The notes beneath the pieces were generated by a model that ran no database searches, was not told the origin of the DNA, and saw nothing but the letters and a program-made list of their open reading frames with translations. A stretch of DNA of 12,491 bases. Source: Candidatus Coatesiibacteriota bacterium. Its GTDB lineage: Bacteria; Oederibacteriota; CAKKQC01. The translations under genes were made by a program, and so were the position numbers. Shown piece after piece: positions 1-8,000 of this stretch (its first letter is position 1; every line of letters begins with the position of its first letter). The stretch lies in assembly GCA_023265785.1 (NCBI GenBank), contig JAHFSL010000029.1:1-12491 (forward strand), written 5' to 3'.

Positions 1-1065
1 CTCCCAGGACCGGAATCCACCGAACCCCGTAACGTGGCGCAGGAGGGCCCCGGGAACCACCGCGGGGCCGAGCGCGCAGACCACGGCCAGGGCGCCCGCC
101 GCCACCCAGGGACGCGCGGCCTGCCAGTCCGCCGCGACCCCCGCAACCACCAGCGCGGGAAAAAGATATCCCATATAGAGAGTGGTGCTGTCCGACAGAT
201 GGGGCCCGAAATACCCGTGCGGACCGAAGGTCCGGCCCCACAGACCCGGCCAGAACGCCTCCGGCAATTGGAGCGGATCGAGGGCCCACCGGCCCGCGAA
301 GACCGGGTCGTATCCGGTCCGGTCGGTCAGGGGGTACCAGGCGGCGGCGGGGACGAGCCAGACCAGCCCCACGGCGACGCCGCCGGCAAAGACGCGGGCG
401 AGCCGCCGGCCGGACGGCCAACGGGCGTTGAATCCACCGGCGGCCCACACGGCCGCCAGCCAGACCGCCCCGAACAGGATCAACTGGACGCCCAGGGTCA
501 GCCACAGGCCCCCCAGGACGAGGGCCCCGGCCGAGGCGGCCCGGCGGGATCCCGCCGCCGCGCGGCGACACGCGAGCAGGAGCCAGGGCAGGGCGGCGGC
601 GGCGCGGACGACATGGTCGGTTCCGACCGCCACCTGGGTCAGGGTGTGCCCCAGCGCCCCGTAGAGCAGGCCGGCGGCGGCGGCGGCCCAGCCGGCCACC
701 CCCTCGGCGGCCACCCACGCCGCGGCACCCGCCGCCCCGATGATGAAATGGCCCCAGGCGTCCCAGGCATGGAACACCCTCGGGTCCCACCCCGCCATGA
801 TGGCGGCGAACTCCGTGGGATAGAGGGCCATCGTCTGCATCGAGCCGATCAGGGGGATTCCGCAAAACAGGTGGGGCCACCACGCCGGCAACCGGCCGCT
901 AACGGCCCAGACCTTCTGCATCCAGGCCATCATGGGGTAGAAGAGCGTCACATAGTCCGACCCGCCCAGCGCCTCGCGGCCGGCAAGGAGCGGCCACATC
1001 CAGAGCGCATGGACCAGCGCGGCCCCGCAGGCGGCCGCGAGGACCGGCCGGTTCAGCCGAAGCAT
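1..1065 (-). CDS. YfhO-like polytopic membrane protein (partial, C-terminus beyond the window)
   Basis: The frame is open without a stop from an ATG at 1065 down to base 1, giving 355 residues with the C-terminus missing. Hydrophobic segments recur along its length (about 7-28, 106-120, 124-142, 157-167, 179-208, 225-243, 298-312, 319-340). After the first segment comes a periplasmic-looking stretch with SDYVTLFYP (36-44) and SGRLPAWWPHLFCGIPL (56-72), which resembles the conserved first loop of the YfhO/GT-C class: an Asp, then an aromatic-rich FYP, then G-LP-W and a G-P motif. LYMGYLFP (296-303) also fits. Members of this class are thought to move sugars from lipid carriers to envelope polymers; the substrate here is unknown. 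The ATG lies 13 bases inside the end of ksgA, so translation is probably coupled. No good Shine-Dalgarno precedes it. Family assignment is by motif resemblance only. Confidence 0.72.
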   Translation of the reverse strand, partial: MLRLNRPVLAAACGAALVHALWMWPLLAGREALGGSDYVTLFYPMMAWMQKVWAVSGRLPAWWPHLFCGIPLIGSMQTMALYPTEFAAIMAGWDPRVFHAWDAWGHFIIGAAGAAAWVAAEGVAGWAAAAAGLLYGALGHTLTQVAVGTDHVVRAAAALPWLLLACRRAAAGSRRAASAGALVLGGLWLTLGVQLILFGAVWLAAVWAAGGFNARWPSGRRLARVFAGGVAVGLVWLVPAAAWYPLTDRTGYDPVFAGRWALDPLQLPEAFWPGLWGRTFGPHGYFGPHLSDSTTLYMGYLFPALVVAGVAADWQAARPWVAAGALAVVCALGPAVVPGALLRHVTGFGGFRSWE

Positions 1066-1895
1066 GCCGCGAGCCGCTCGAACTCGGCGAGGGTCAGGGT
1101 CTCCCCGCGCCGGCCCGGGTCAATTCCCGCCCTGGCCAGGGCGGCCACGGCCCCCTCCCGGCCCCCGGAGAGTTCCGCCAGCGCGTTGGCCAGCGTCTTG
1201 CGGCGGTGCCCGAAGGAGGCCCGGGTGACCTCGTTGAGCCGGCGTTCCCCGGCCGGCGCCAGCCGCACGGGGGCGGGCACCAGCCGGACCGCCACAGAAG
1301 AAATCCGCGGGGCGGGGACAAACGCGCCCGCCCCGATCCCGAACAGCCGCTCGCACACGCCCGCATGGGCGATCGCGACGGTCAGCGCGCCGTAGTCCTT
1401 GCTGCCGGGCCGGGCACACAGCCGCGCGCCCACCTCCCGCTGAACCGTGAAGACCATCCGCGCAATCCGGTCCCGGTCGGGCAGGACATGGAACAGCAGG
1501 GGTGTCGTGACATGGTATGGCAGGTTCCCGGCCAGGAGGACCCGGGTGGCCCCGGCCGCCGCCGCGAGTTCCGCCACCGTGACCCGCAGGAAATCCGAGA
1601 CCATGATGGTCAGGCGCGGGGAGGGAATCCGCTCCCGCAGGAGGGTCGCCATGGCCCCGTCCACCTCCACGGCGATCACGCGGGCGCCGGTGGCCACCAG
1701 CCGCTCGGTCAGGAATCCCGCGCCAGGTCCGATCTCGATCACGACATCCTCCGGCCCGGGCCCCAGGGCACGCACCAGCCCTTCCAGCGCCCGCGGATCG
1801 GTCAGGAAATGCTGGCTCAAACTCTTGCGGAACCGGACCCGGCCGGCGGCCAGCAGGTCCTTGAGGACCGCGGCCGGGGTCGGGCCCACGGTCAC
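1053..1895 (-). CDS. ksgA: 16S rRNA (adenine(1518)-N6/adenine(1519)-N6)-dimethyltransferase KsgA/RsmA
   Basis: The 280-residue product matches the usual size of KsgA (about 270), the SAM-dependent enzyme that dimethylates two adjacent adenines near the 3' end of 16S rRNA during late 30S assembly. Visible motifs: RKSLSQHFL (23-31, typical KsgA N-terminus), the SAM-binding EIGPGAG (54-60), an acidic residue after strand 2 (AVEVD, E77), D101, the catalytic NLPY (124-127), QREVGARLCARPGSKDYGAL (152-171), FVPAP (192-196) and RRKTLANAL (231-239). I chose the GTG at 1895 because it makes a GTGA overlap with the stop of the preceding gene. An in-frame ATG at 1949 would add 18 residues that look like out-of-frame coding of that gene. 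A GGGAGGAG lies 14 bases before the GTG, farther than usual. The 3' end overlaps the YfhO-like gene by 13 bases. Confidence 0.97.
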   Translation of the reverse strand: MTVGPTPAAVLKDLLAAGRVRFRKSLSQHFLTDPRALEGLVRALGPGPEDVVIEIGPGAGFLTERLVATGARVIAVEVDGAMATLLRERIPSPRLTIMVSDFLRVTVAELAAAAGATRVLLAGNLPYHVTTPLLFHVLPDRDRIARMVFTVQREVGARLCARPGSKDYGALTVAIAHAGVCERLFGIGAGAFVPAPRISSVAVRLVPAPVRLAPAGERRLNEVTRASFGHRRKTLANALAELSGGREGAVAALARAGIDPGRRGETLTLAEFERLAACFG

Positions 1896-2179
1896 AGGCT
1901 GTACGAGAGCTCCTCCCGGATCAGCGGCAGGACGCGCCAGAGGAACCACACGGCGAAGACGGCGGCGGCGGGGCCCGCGGCGCGCACCACCAGGCGGGCG
2001 CCCCGGTCACGCGAACCCATCCCCAACCGGACCAGCGCGCCGATGCCCAGCCCGCCCAGGGCGCCAAGGGCCATGATCCTGCGGTACTGCCCGATGCCAA
2101 AGCACGTCTCGAGACCAACCCCCAGGACCAGTCCCTCCACCGCACTGAGGGCGAGGAGGAACCGGGGCGAGCGGATCAT
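1892..2179 (-). CDS. small integral membrane protein of unknown function
   Basis: The gene encodes 95 residues and sits between pdxA and ksgA. Its ATG overlaps the pdxA stop as ATGA, and its TGA overlaps the ksgA start as GTGA, which strongly supports it as real coding DNA. Three hydrophobic segments are visible: about 7-27 (FLLALSAVEGLVLGVG), 35-54 (glycine-rich, IMALGALGGLGIGALV) and 66-86 (ending AVFAVWFLWRVLPL). The linkers contain basic residues (QYRR at 31-34; SRDRGARLVVR at 56-66), and the tail is short and polar (IREELSYSL). There is no signal peptide separate from the first membrane segment and no recognisable catalytic motif. I do not recognise the family. Operon membership suggests expression together with the envelope-folding and ribosome-maturation genes but does not reveal a function. 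Confidence 0.8.
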   Translation of the reverse strand: MIRSPRFLLALSAVEGLVLGVGLETCFGIGQYRRIMALGALGGLGIGALVRLGMGSRDRGARLVVRAAGPAAAVFAVWFLWRVLPLIREELSYSL

Positions 2180-3039
2180 GAGGCCGCCCGCACGGCGGTC
2201 TCCAGCGCCGCAATCATGCTGGTCGGGTCCGCCCGCCCCCGGCCGGCGATGTCAAACGCCGTGCCGTGCGCGGGCGACACGCGGAGGAACGGCAGGCCAA
2301 GGGTTGCATTCACCGCGCGGCCGCCTTCCACCGCCTTGAGCGGGGCCAGCCCCTGATCGTGATACATGGCCACGACCGCATCGTACCGCCGCCGGTTCGC
2401 GGGGGCAAATACGGCATCCCCGGGCAGGGGCCCGACGGCCCGGATCCCGGAGCGGCGCACGGCGCGGACCGCCGGTGCCACGATCCGGGAATCCTCGCGA
2501 CCCAGCAGGCCGCCCTCCCCCGCGTGCGGATTCAATCCGCAAATCGCCAGGCGCGGCCGGGCGATGCCGAACCAGCGGGTCAGTCCGCCGGCCGTGATGC
2601 GGATGGCCCGCGCGACCAGCCCGGCGGACAGCGCGCGCGGCACCCGCGCCAGCGCCATGTGCCGGGTCACGATGACCACCTTGAGCTCGGGTCCGCCCAG
2701 GAGCATCACCGGCTCACGCACCCCGGCCGCCGCGGCCACGAATTCCGTCTGCCCCGTGAACCCCGGCAGGATCCGGGCGATCGCCTCTTTGCTGACCGGC
2801 CCCGTCACCAGCGCCGCGGCACGCCCGGTCAGGACCGCGCGCACCCCCTCCCGGAGCCAGTCCAGGGCCGCGGCCCCGGCGGCGCGCGAAACCCGGCCGC
2901 GGGGAACGCGCACCTGCCACGGGGCGCCGACCAGCAGGCACCGGGCGGCGAGCCGGGGGCGGGCGCGCAGGGCCTTGGCCAGGACTTCGGGGCCGATCCC
3001 CGCCGGATCCCCGGGGGTCACGGCCACCAGCCGACTCAC
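2176..3039 (-). CDS. pdxA: 4-hydroxythreonine-4-phosphate dehydrogenase PdxA
   Basis: PdxA oxidises 4-phosphohydroxy-L-threonine with NAD(P)+ and a divalent metal, in the DXP-dependent pyridoxal 5'-phosphate pathway. The GTG at 3039 gives 287 residues; it overlaps the preceding stop as GTGA and places VTPGDPAGIGPEV (7-19), the family's N-terminal signature, at the expected distance. The three metal-binding histidines appear as H127 (TRHMAL), H172 (GLNPHAGEGG) and H227 (MYHDQGLAPLK). Their spacings of 45 and 55 equal those of E. coli H166/H211/H266 as I recall them. TGPVSKEAI (79-87) and RVSPAHGTAFDIAG (253-266) are also present. The protein is about 40 residues shorter than E. coli PdxA (329), and the loss lies wholly before the first histidine, in the loop region around 38-60. 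An in-frame start at 3102 would add only residues read from the end of the previous gene. Confidence 0.96.
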   Translation of the reverse strand: MSRLVAVTPGDPAGIGPEVLAKALRARPRLAARCLLVGAPWQVRVPRGRVSRAAGAAALDWLREGVRAVLTGRAAALVTGPVSKEAIARILPGFTGQTEFVAAAAGVREPVMLLGGPELKVVIVTRHMALARVPRALSAGLVARAIRITAGGLTRWFGIARPRLAICGLNPHAGEGGLLGREDSRIVAPAVRAVRRSGIRAVGPLPGDAVFAPANRRRYDAVVAMYHDQGLAPLKAVEGGRAVNATLGLPFLRVSPAHGTAFDIAGRGRADPTSMIAALETAVRAAS

Positions 3040-4127
3040 GTGCCCGCCGGTCCCGCCTCGAACTTCTGGATCAGGGCCTTCGCCTTCAGCCCGTCCACCC
3101 ATTTTTGGAGCGCGGAGGCCTGCCGCTCGCTCCGGAGGACCGTGCGGATGTACTCCCGCAGGACCATGGTCTGCACCTCGGGCGGCGCCTTGGCCTGTGC
3201 GGGCACGATCGGGGCCGGAACCCGGATGGTTTCGTCCAGCGTCCGGGGCCGGGGTGGCAGGGCCTCCTCGACCAGCAGGAGGTGCAGACCGACGGGCGAC
3301 TCAACGGCCTCGCTCACCTGGCCGGGCTTGAGGGCGAAGGCGGCCTTCTCGAGATTCTCGTGAAAGGTCCCCTTTCCGAACAGCCCCAGGTCGCCGCCCT
3401 TCTCCCGGGTTTCCCCGTCCTCGGACAGCCGGGTGGCGATGTCCTGGAACTTCTCGCCCCGCTTGAGCGCCGCCTTCGCCGCCTTCACCTTGGCCGCGGC
3501 GGCCGCCAGCGCCACCTTGCGGGGCCCGCCCGTCAGGGCGCCATCCACCGCGAACAGGATGTGACGCGCATGGACCATGGGATCGGTCTGGTACGCCGGC
3601 TCCGCCTTGTGGGCATTGAAATACGCCAGAATATCCGTGTCCGCCACGTCCGCATTGGTCTCGAATTCCTTCTGCTTGCGGTGGACCATCTTGAACAGCA
3701 GGTACCGCTCGCGCCAGGCTTCCACAATCCGGCGGTGCATGTCCTCCCGGGTCAGCCCCTCCTTCTTCAGGGCGGCCTCGAGATCGCGATCGGAGGCAAA
3801 CCGGCCCCGGACCGATTCCTCCTCCTGTTCCACCTGCGGGGACACCTCGGATTCGGCCACCTTCATGCCCTCGGCCGCGGCCGCCTGGACGATCAACCGC
3901 TCCTGGATCAGGCGGTCGAGCACCTGCGCCGCCACGAGGCGGGGATCGGCCCCCGCGCGGGCACCCCCCTCGGGGGTCTCCAGGGCGGCCCGGGTGGCGT
4001 CCTCAAGCTCGGTCCGGGTAATGATGTCCCGGTTGACCTTGGCGATGATTTTCTCGGCCACGTCCGCGCGGGACGCTACCGGGAGCAGGAGCCCGCACGC
4101 AAGGAGAACGGCAGGGAACCGGGTCAT
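3036..4127 (-). CDS. SurA-like periplasmic peptidyl-prolyl cis-trans isomerase (PpiC/parvulin domain)
   Basis: This 363-residue protein has a signal peptide (MTRFPAVLLACGLLLPVASRA, likely cleaved after A21), so the mature protein should be periplasmic. A SurA-type helical N-domain follows (about 22-170; VAEKIIAKVNRDIITRTELE opens it, VAAQVLDRLIQERLIVQAA continues it). One parvulin domain spans about 184-287 and looks complete: VHARHILF (185-192), GEKFQDIATRLSED (224-237), GGDLGLFGKG (244-253), FALKPGQVSEAVESPVG (264-280) and HLLLVEE (282-288). A C-terminal helical tail follows. Family members help outer-membrane proteins fold and isomerise X-Pro bonds. With one parvulin domain instead of two it is not a full copy of E. 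coli SurA, so I leave the symbol empty. The ATG at 4127 overlaps the previous stop as ATGA; an upstream in-frame opening to 4406 lacks a signal peptide and reads through the neighbour. Confidence 0.92.
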   Translation of the reverse strand: MTRFPAVLLACGLLLPVASRADVAEKIIAKVNRDIITRTELEDATRAALETPEGGARAGADPRLVAAQVLDRLIQERLIVQAAAAEGMKVAESEVSPQVEQEEESVRGRFASDRDLEAALKKEGLTREDMHRRIVEAWRERYLLFKMVHRKQKEFETNADVADTDILAYFNAHKAEPAYQTDPMVHARHILFAVDGALTGGPRKVALAAAAAKVKAAKAALKRGEKFQDIATRLSEDGETREKGGDLGLFGKGTFHENLEKAAFALKPGQVSEAVESPVGLHLLLVEEALPPRPRTLDETIRVPAPIVPAQAKAPPEVQTMVLREYIRTVLRSERQASALQKWVDGLKAKALIQKFEAGPAGT

Positions 4128-5002
4128 AGCCGGCCGATCGCGTCGCGGTCCAGCCGGATGACGGCTCCCCGCCGCAGACCCGCGACAAACCGCCGGACGG
4201 CCTCGTCCCGCCGCTCGGCCAGGAGCCGCCGGCGGCCCAGGCGGTCGGATTCCGCGGCCGGCAGGGCCCCGGCAGGACGGCGATCCGAGACCACCGCGAC
4301 ATGGTAGCCGTACTCCGAAGCCACGGGGCCGAGGACGGCGCCATACACGGCCGTGCGGGCCACGTCCCGGAGTTCGTCGGGGAGGTCCGCTTCGGCCACC
4401 CAGCACGGCTCCGCCCCCTCCAACCGCAGGCTCCGCGCCGCCGCCGGAAGCGTCGCTCCGCGCATCATCGCGCCCCGAAGTTCATTGGCCATCGCGCTCG
4501 AGTGTACCACGACCTGCGCGATGCGGATTCGGGGTGGCCGGACGGCGGCCCCGGGGTGCCCCGCCAGCCAGGCGGCAACGGCGGCGCGCCCCGGCGAATC
4601 GGGCGCCGGCACCACCCGCCGGAGCAGAAGCTCGATCTGACGTTGTTCGTAAATGTCGTCCTCCACATTCCATGCCGCGGCGCGGTCCACCGGCTCCCAC
4701 CCCTTTCGCCCCAGCGCGTCGAACTCGCGGCGGACGTCCTCGCGCACGGGCTTGATTCGGCGCCGCCGCGCCTCCGTCAGGAGCAGGCGTCGGTCCACGA
4801 GTTCGGCCACGAGCATCGCCTTGAGCTGGTCGCGCGCCGGTCCCGCCAGCGCCAGTCCACCGCGCGCCTTGAAGTGATGGAGGTATTCGTCGGTGGTCAG
4901 GTACTCATTGTTGATCTCGCCCAGGATCTCGGGCGGCGCAAGATCCCGACGCCCGCACGCGGCGAGCAGGAGGACCGCGGCCAGCCCGGCGCGCCGGATC
5001 AC
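4124..5002 (-). CDS. lipoprotein with SurA/PrsA-like architecture and a degenerate parvulin domain
   Basis: The 292-residue product starts with a lipoprotein signal: MIRRAGLAAVLLLAAC, lipobox L13-A-A-C16. The residue after Cys is Gly rather than Asp, so by the E. coli sorting rule it should reach the outer membrane. Residues 27-130 resemble the helical N-domain of SurA/PrsA chaperones (ILGEINNEYLTTDEYLHHF; LKAMLVAELVDRRLLLTEAR, 60-79). Residues 155-243 keep the outline of a parvulin domain (IRIAQVVVHSS, about 159-169; VYGAVLGPVASEYGYHVAVV, 219-238), but the usual first His of the H-ILF strand and the GGDLG-F motif are gone; WVAEADLPDEL stands where the latter should be. I infer a chaperone without isomerase activity. 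The start is GTG at 5002, sharing GTGA with the mfd stop, and the end shares ATGA with the next foldase gene. No Shine-Dalgarno is visible. Confidence 0.85.
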   Translation of the reverse strand: MIRRAGLAAVLLLAACGRRDLAPPEILGEINNEYLTTDEYLHHFKARGGLALAGPARDQLKAMLVAELVDRRLLLTEARRRRIKPVREDVRREFDALGRKGWEPVDRAAAWNVEDDIYEQRQIELLLRRVVPAPDSPGRAAVAAWLAGHPGAAVRPPRIRIAQVVVHSSAMANELRGAMMRGATLPAAARSLRLEGAEPCWVAEADLPDELRDVARTAVYGAVLGPVASEYGYHVAVVSDRRPAGALPAAESDRLGRRRLLAERRDEAVRRFVAGLRRGAVIRLDRDAIGRL

Positions 5003-8000
5003 GCGGGCACCGCCGCGGCCCCGGCGGCACCCTCGAGCACCGCACGCATGTCGCGGAGGATCTCATCAGGATCAGGCGGGACGGTCACCGTCAGCGCCCG
5101 GTCCTCGGCGACCCAGCCCCGCCGGCCGCCGCCCGCCCCCGCGATCACCGCGCGCAGGGCCTCCCGATCCCTGAATTCCAGCCGAACCTTGGCGCCGTGG
5201 CGGGTGGCGCGGACCAGCCCCCGCCGGACTCCCAGGACCCGCAGGCCCGCCAGCGCCACCAGCCGGGACACGGGGATGGGGGGCTCCCCGAAGCGGTCCC
5301 GCAGTTCGGCCGTCAGGGCCCCGAGTTCCCCGGCCTCCGCGCAGGCTGCCAGTCGCTTGTAGACCTCCAGCTTGGACCGGCCGTCGGGAACATACCCCTC
5401 CGGCAGGTAGGCCTCCACGCCCAGCGTGACCGGCGGCGGGACTTCAACCACCACGACCTCCCCCTTCATCTCGCGCACGGCGCTGTCGAGCATCCGCGAG
5501 TACAGGTCAAATCCGACGGCGTGCAGGGCTCCATGCTGTTCGGCGCCCAGCAGGTTGCCCGCGCCGCGAATTTCCAGGTCGCGTACCGCCAGCCGGAATC
5601 CGCTTCCCAGCTCCCCGAACTCAATCATGGCGGCCAGCCGCCGGCGGGCGTCCAGGGTGGGCACCCCCTTCGGGGAGAAGAAAAAGTAGGCGTAGGCCTG
5701 GCGCGATCCCCGACCCACCCGACCGCGCAACTGGTAAAGGTCCGCCAGCCCGAAGTTCTCCGCCCGCTCGATGATCAGGGTATTGGCATTGGGCAGGTCC
5801 AGCCCCGCCCCGATGATGGAGGTGCTGACCAGGATGTCCGCACGCCCGGCCGAGAACGCGCCCATGGCCTTTTCCAGCGGCCCCAGCGGCATCTGGCCGT
5901 GCGCCACCACCACGCGCGCCTTGGGAACCATCTCCTGGATCTTCCGGGCACAGACCATGATGGATTGCACCCGGTTGTGCAGGTAGAACACCTGCCCGCC
6001 GCGCGCCAGCTCGCGCAGGATCGCCTCGCGCGCCACGGCCGGATTCTCCTCATGGACATGCGTCACGATGGCCAGCCGGCCCGGCGGCGGCGTCTCAATG
6101 ACGGAGAGGTCCCGCAGTCCCGCCATCCCCATGTTGAGGGTGCGCGGAATGGGGGTCGCCGTCAGGGTCAGGACATGGACATTCTTCTTGAGTTCCTTGA
6201 TCTTCTCCTTCTGCCGGACACCGAATCGGTGCTCCTCATCCACCACGAGCAGCCCGAGATTCCGGTACACGATCGAGGCGGACAGCAGGTGATGCGTCCC
6301 GATGACGATGTCCACCGACCCGTTGGCCAGCCCCGCCACCGTGCGGGCCCGCTCCTCGGGCGTCCGGAAGCGGGAGAGCATGCCCACGGTCACCGGTGTC
6401 CCCGCCATCCGGGCGGTGAGGTTCTGGAAATGCTGTTGGGCCAGGATGGTGGTGGGAACCAGCACCGCCACCTGCGATCCCTGCACCGCCACGCGGAACG
6501 CCGCCCGGATCAGCACTTCGGTCTTGCCGTACCCGACATCGCCGCAGACGACCCGGTCCATGACCTTGGCGCCCTCCAGGTCCCGGCCCACCTCCACAAT
6601 GACCCGCGCCTGGTCCGGGGTCTCCTCGTAGGGGAAGGTCCGGGCGAATTCCGCCTCCACATCCGCCGTGGAGGGGAACGGCCGGGCGGAGGCCACGGCG
6701 CGTTCCGCATAATGCTTCAGCAGTTCCCCGGCATAGAGCCGGAGGGCCGCCGCCACTTTGGCCTTGGTTCTTTCCCAGGCGCCCGTTCCCAGCCGGTCCA
6801 GTTTGGGGTGGCGGCCCGCGCCCAGGTACCGCTGGACCCGGTGCGCCTGGTCCGCCGGCAGGTACAGCTTCTGGGACTCGGCGTACTCCAGCAGGAAGAA
6901 GTCCTGGCGCACCCCCTCCACTGAAAGCGGCAGGACCCCCTGGTATAGCCCGATGCCGTACTCCTCGTGCACCACCGGATCGCCGGGCTTGAGGTCAGCG
7001 AAGGCATCGCGGAAGGCCTTCGGCGGGCGGCGGACGGGAATGCGATGCACCGGCGCTCCCAGCACATCGCGCGCCGGCATCAGGACGATCCCGGCCCCGG
7101 CCAGCTCCGCGCCCCCCGTCCACCGGCCCTCCAGGACGACCGCCTGCGTCCCCGCCCGGCCGGTCGCGGCCTCCCGCTCCTCGCCGGACTCGCCGGCGAT
7201 CCAGGTCCCGGCGCCGGCGGCCGCCCAGCCCGCGAGCGAGCGGCGCAAGGCCTCCCACTCCTGCGCGCCGAACCTGACCGGCCGGACCCCGAACCGGAAC
7301 GTCGTCACCGCATCCGCCGCGGCGAATTGGGCCATCCGTACCTGCGGCCAGTCCGCCAACGCCTGGCGCACGGCCGCGGGATCCGCGTACAACTCGCCGG
7401 CGCCGGGGACCGGCTCCCGCGCCCGGGCAAGCTCTTCGTGCATCGCCGCCGCGCGGGTCACCGCCCGCTCCCAGGCCTCCCGGACGCCGCCCGGCTCGGC
7501 CATCACGATGACGGCCGATCGGGGCAGGTAGGCCGCCAGCCGGACGGCACCCGGGATCAGCCAGGGGATGAATCGTTCCTCACCGTCCAGCGCCATCCCG
7601 GTTTCCAGCCGTTCGCGCAGGCGGGCCACCCGCTGGCCGCCGCGCCGCGCCAGCGGATCGGGCAATCGGGCCAGGATGGCCATCCGCTCATCGGCCGTGA
7701 GCAGGGCCTCGGCGGCGGGCCCCACCCACACGCGCTCCACTTCCTCCAGCGACCGTTGGGTCGCCGGATCGAACCACCGCAGGGAGGCCAGCGTCTCCCC
7801 GTCCAGTTCCAGCCGGATGGGGCGTCCGGCCGCCGGGGAGAACAGGTCCACGATCCAACCCCGGGCGGAAAACTCCCCCGCGAGTTCGACGACATCCACC
7901 CGCCGGTACCCGGCCGTCACCAGCCGGTGGAGGATCGCCTCCCGGTCCACCGTGTCGGCGAGGGTCAATTCCATCTGGAACGCGCCCAGGCGGGCGGGGG

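Noticed and set aside
34..1395. 453-codon open frame on the plus strand
   Set aside because: It lies opposite the YfhO-like gene and the end of ksgA and encodes a low-complexity Pro/Gly/Arg-rich product; long antisense frames are expected at this GC content.
1912..1919. GGGAGGAG as the Shine-Dalgarno of ksgA
   Set aside because: It is 14 bases before the GTG, longer than the usual 5-10, and lies within the codons of the small membrane gene; stop-start coupling explains the start better.
4128..4406. N-terminal extension of the SurA-like gene
   Set aside because: It overlaps the lipoprotein gene in another frame and would hide the clear signal peptide that starts at the ATG at 4127.
5197..6924. 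575-codon open frame on the plus strand
   Set aside because: It is fully antisense to mfd, whose helicase motifs are unmistakable; the product is rich in Gln, His, Arg and Pro with no domain.
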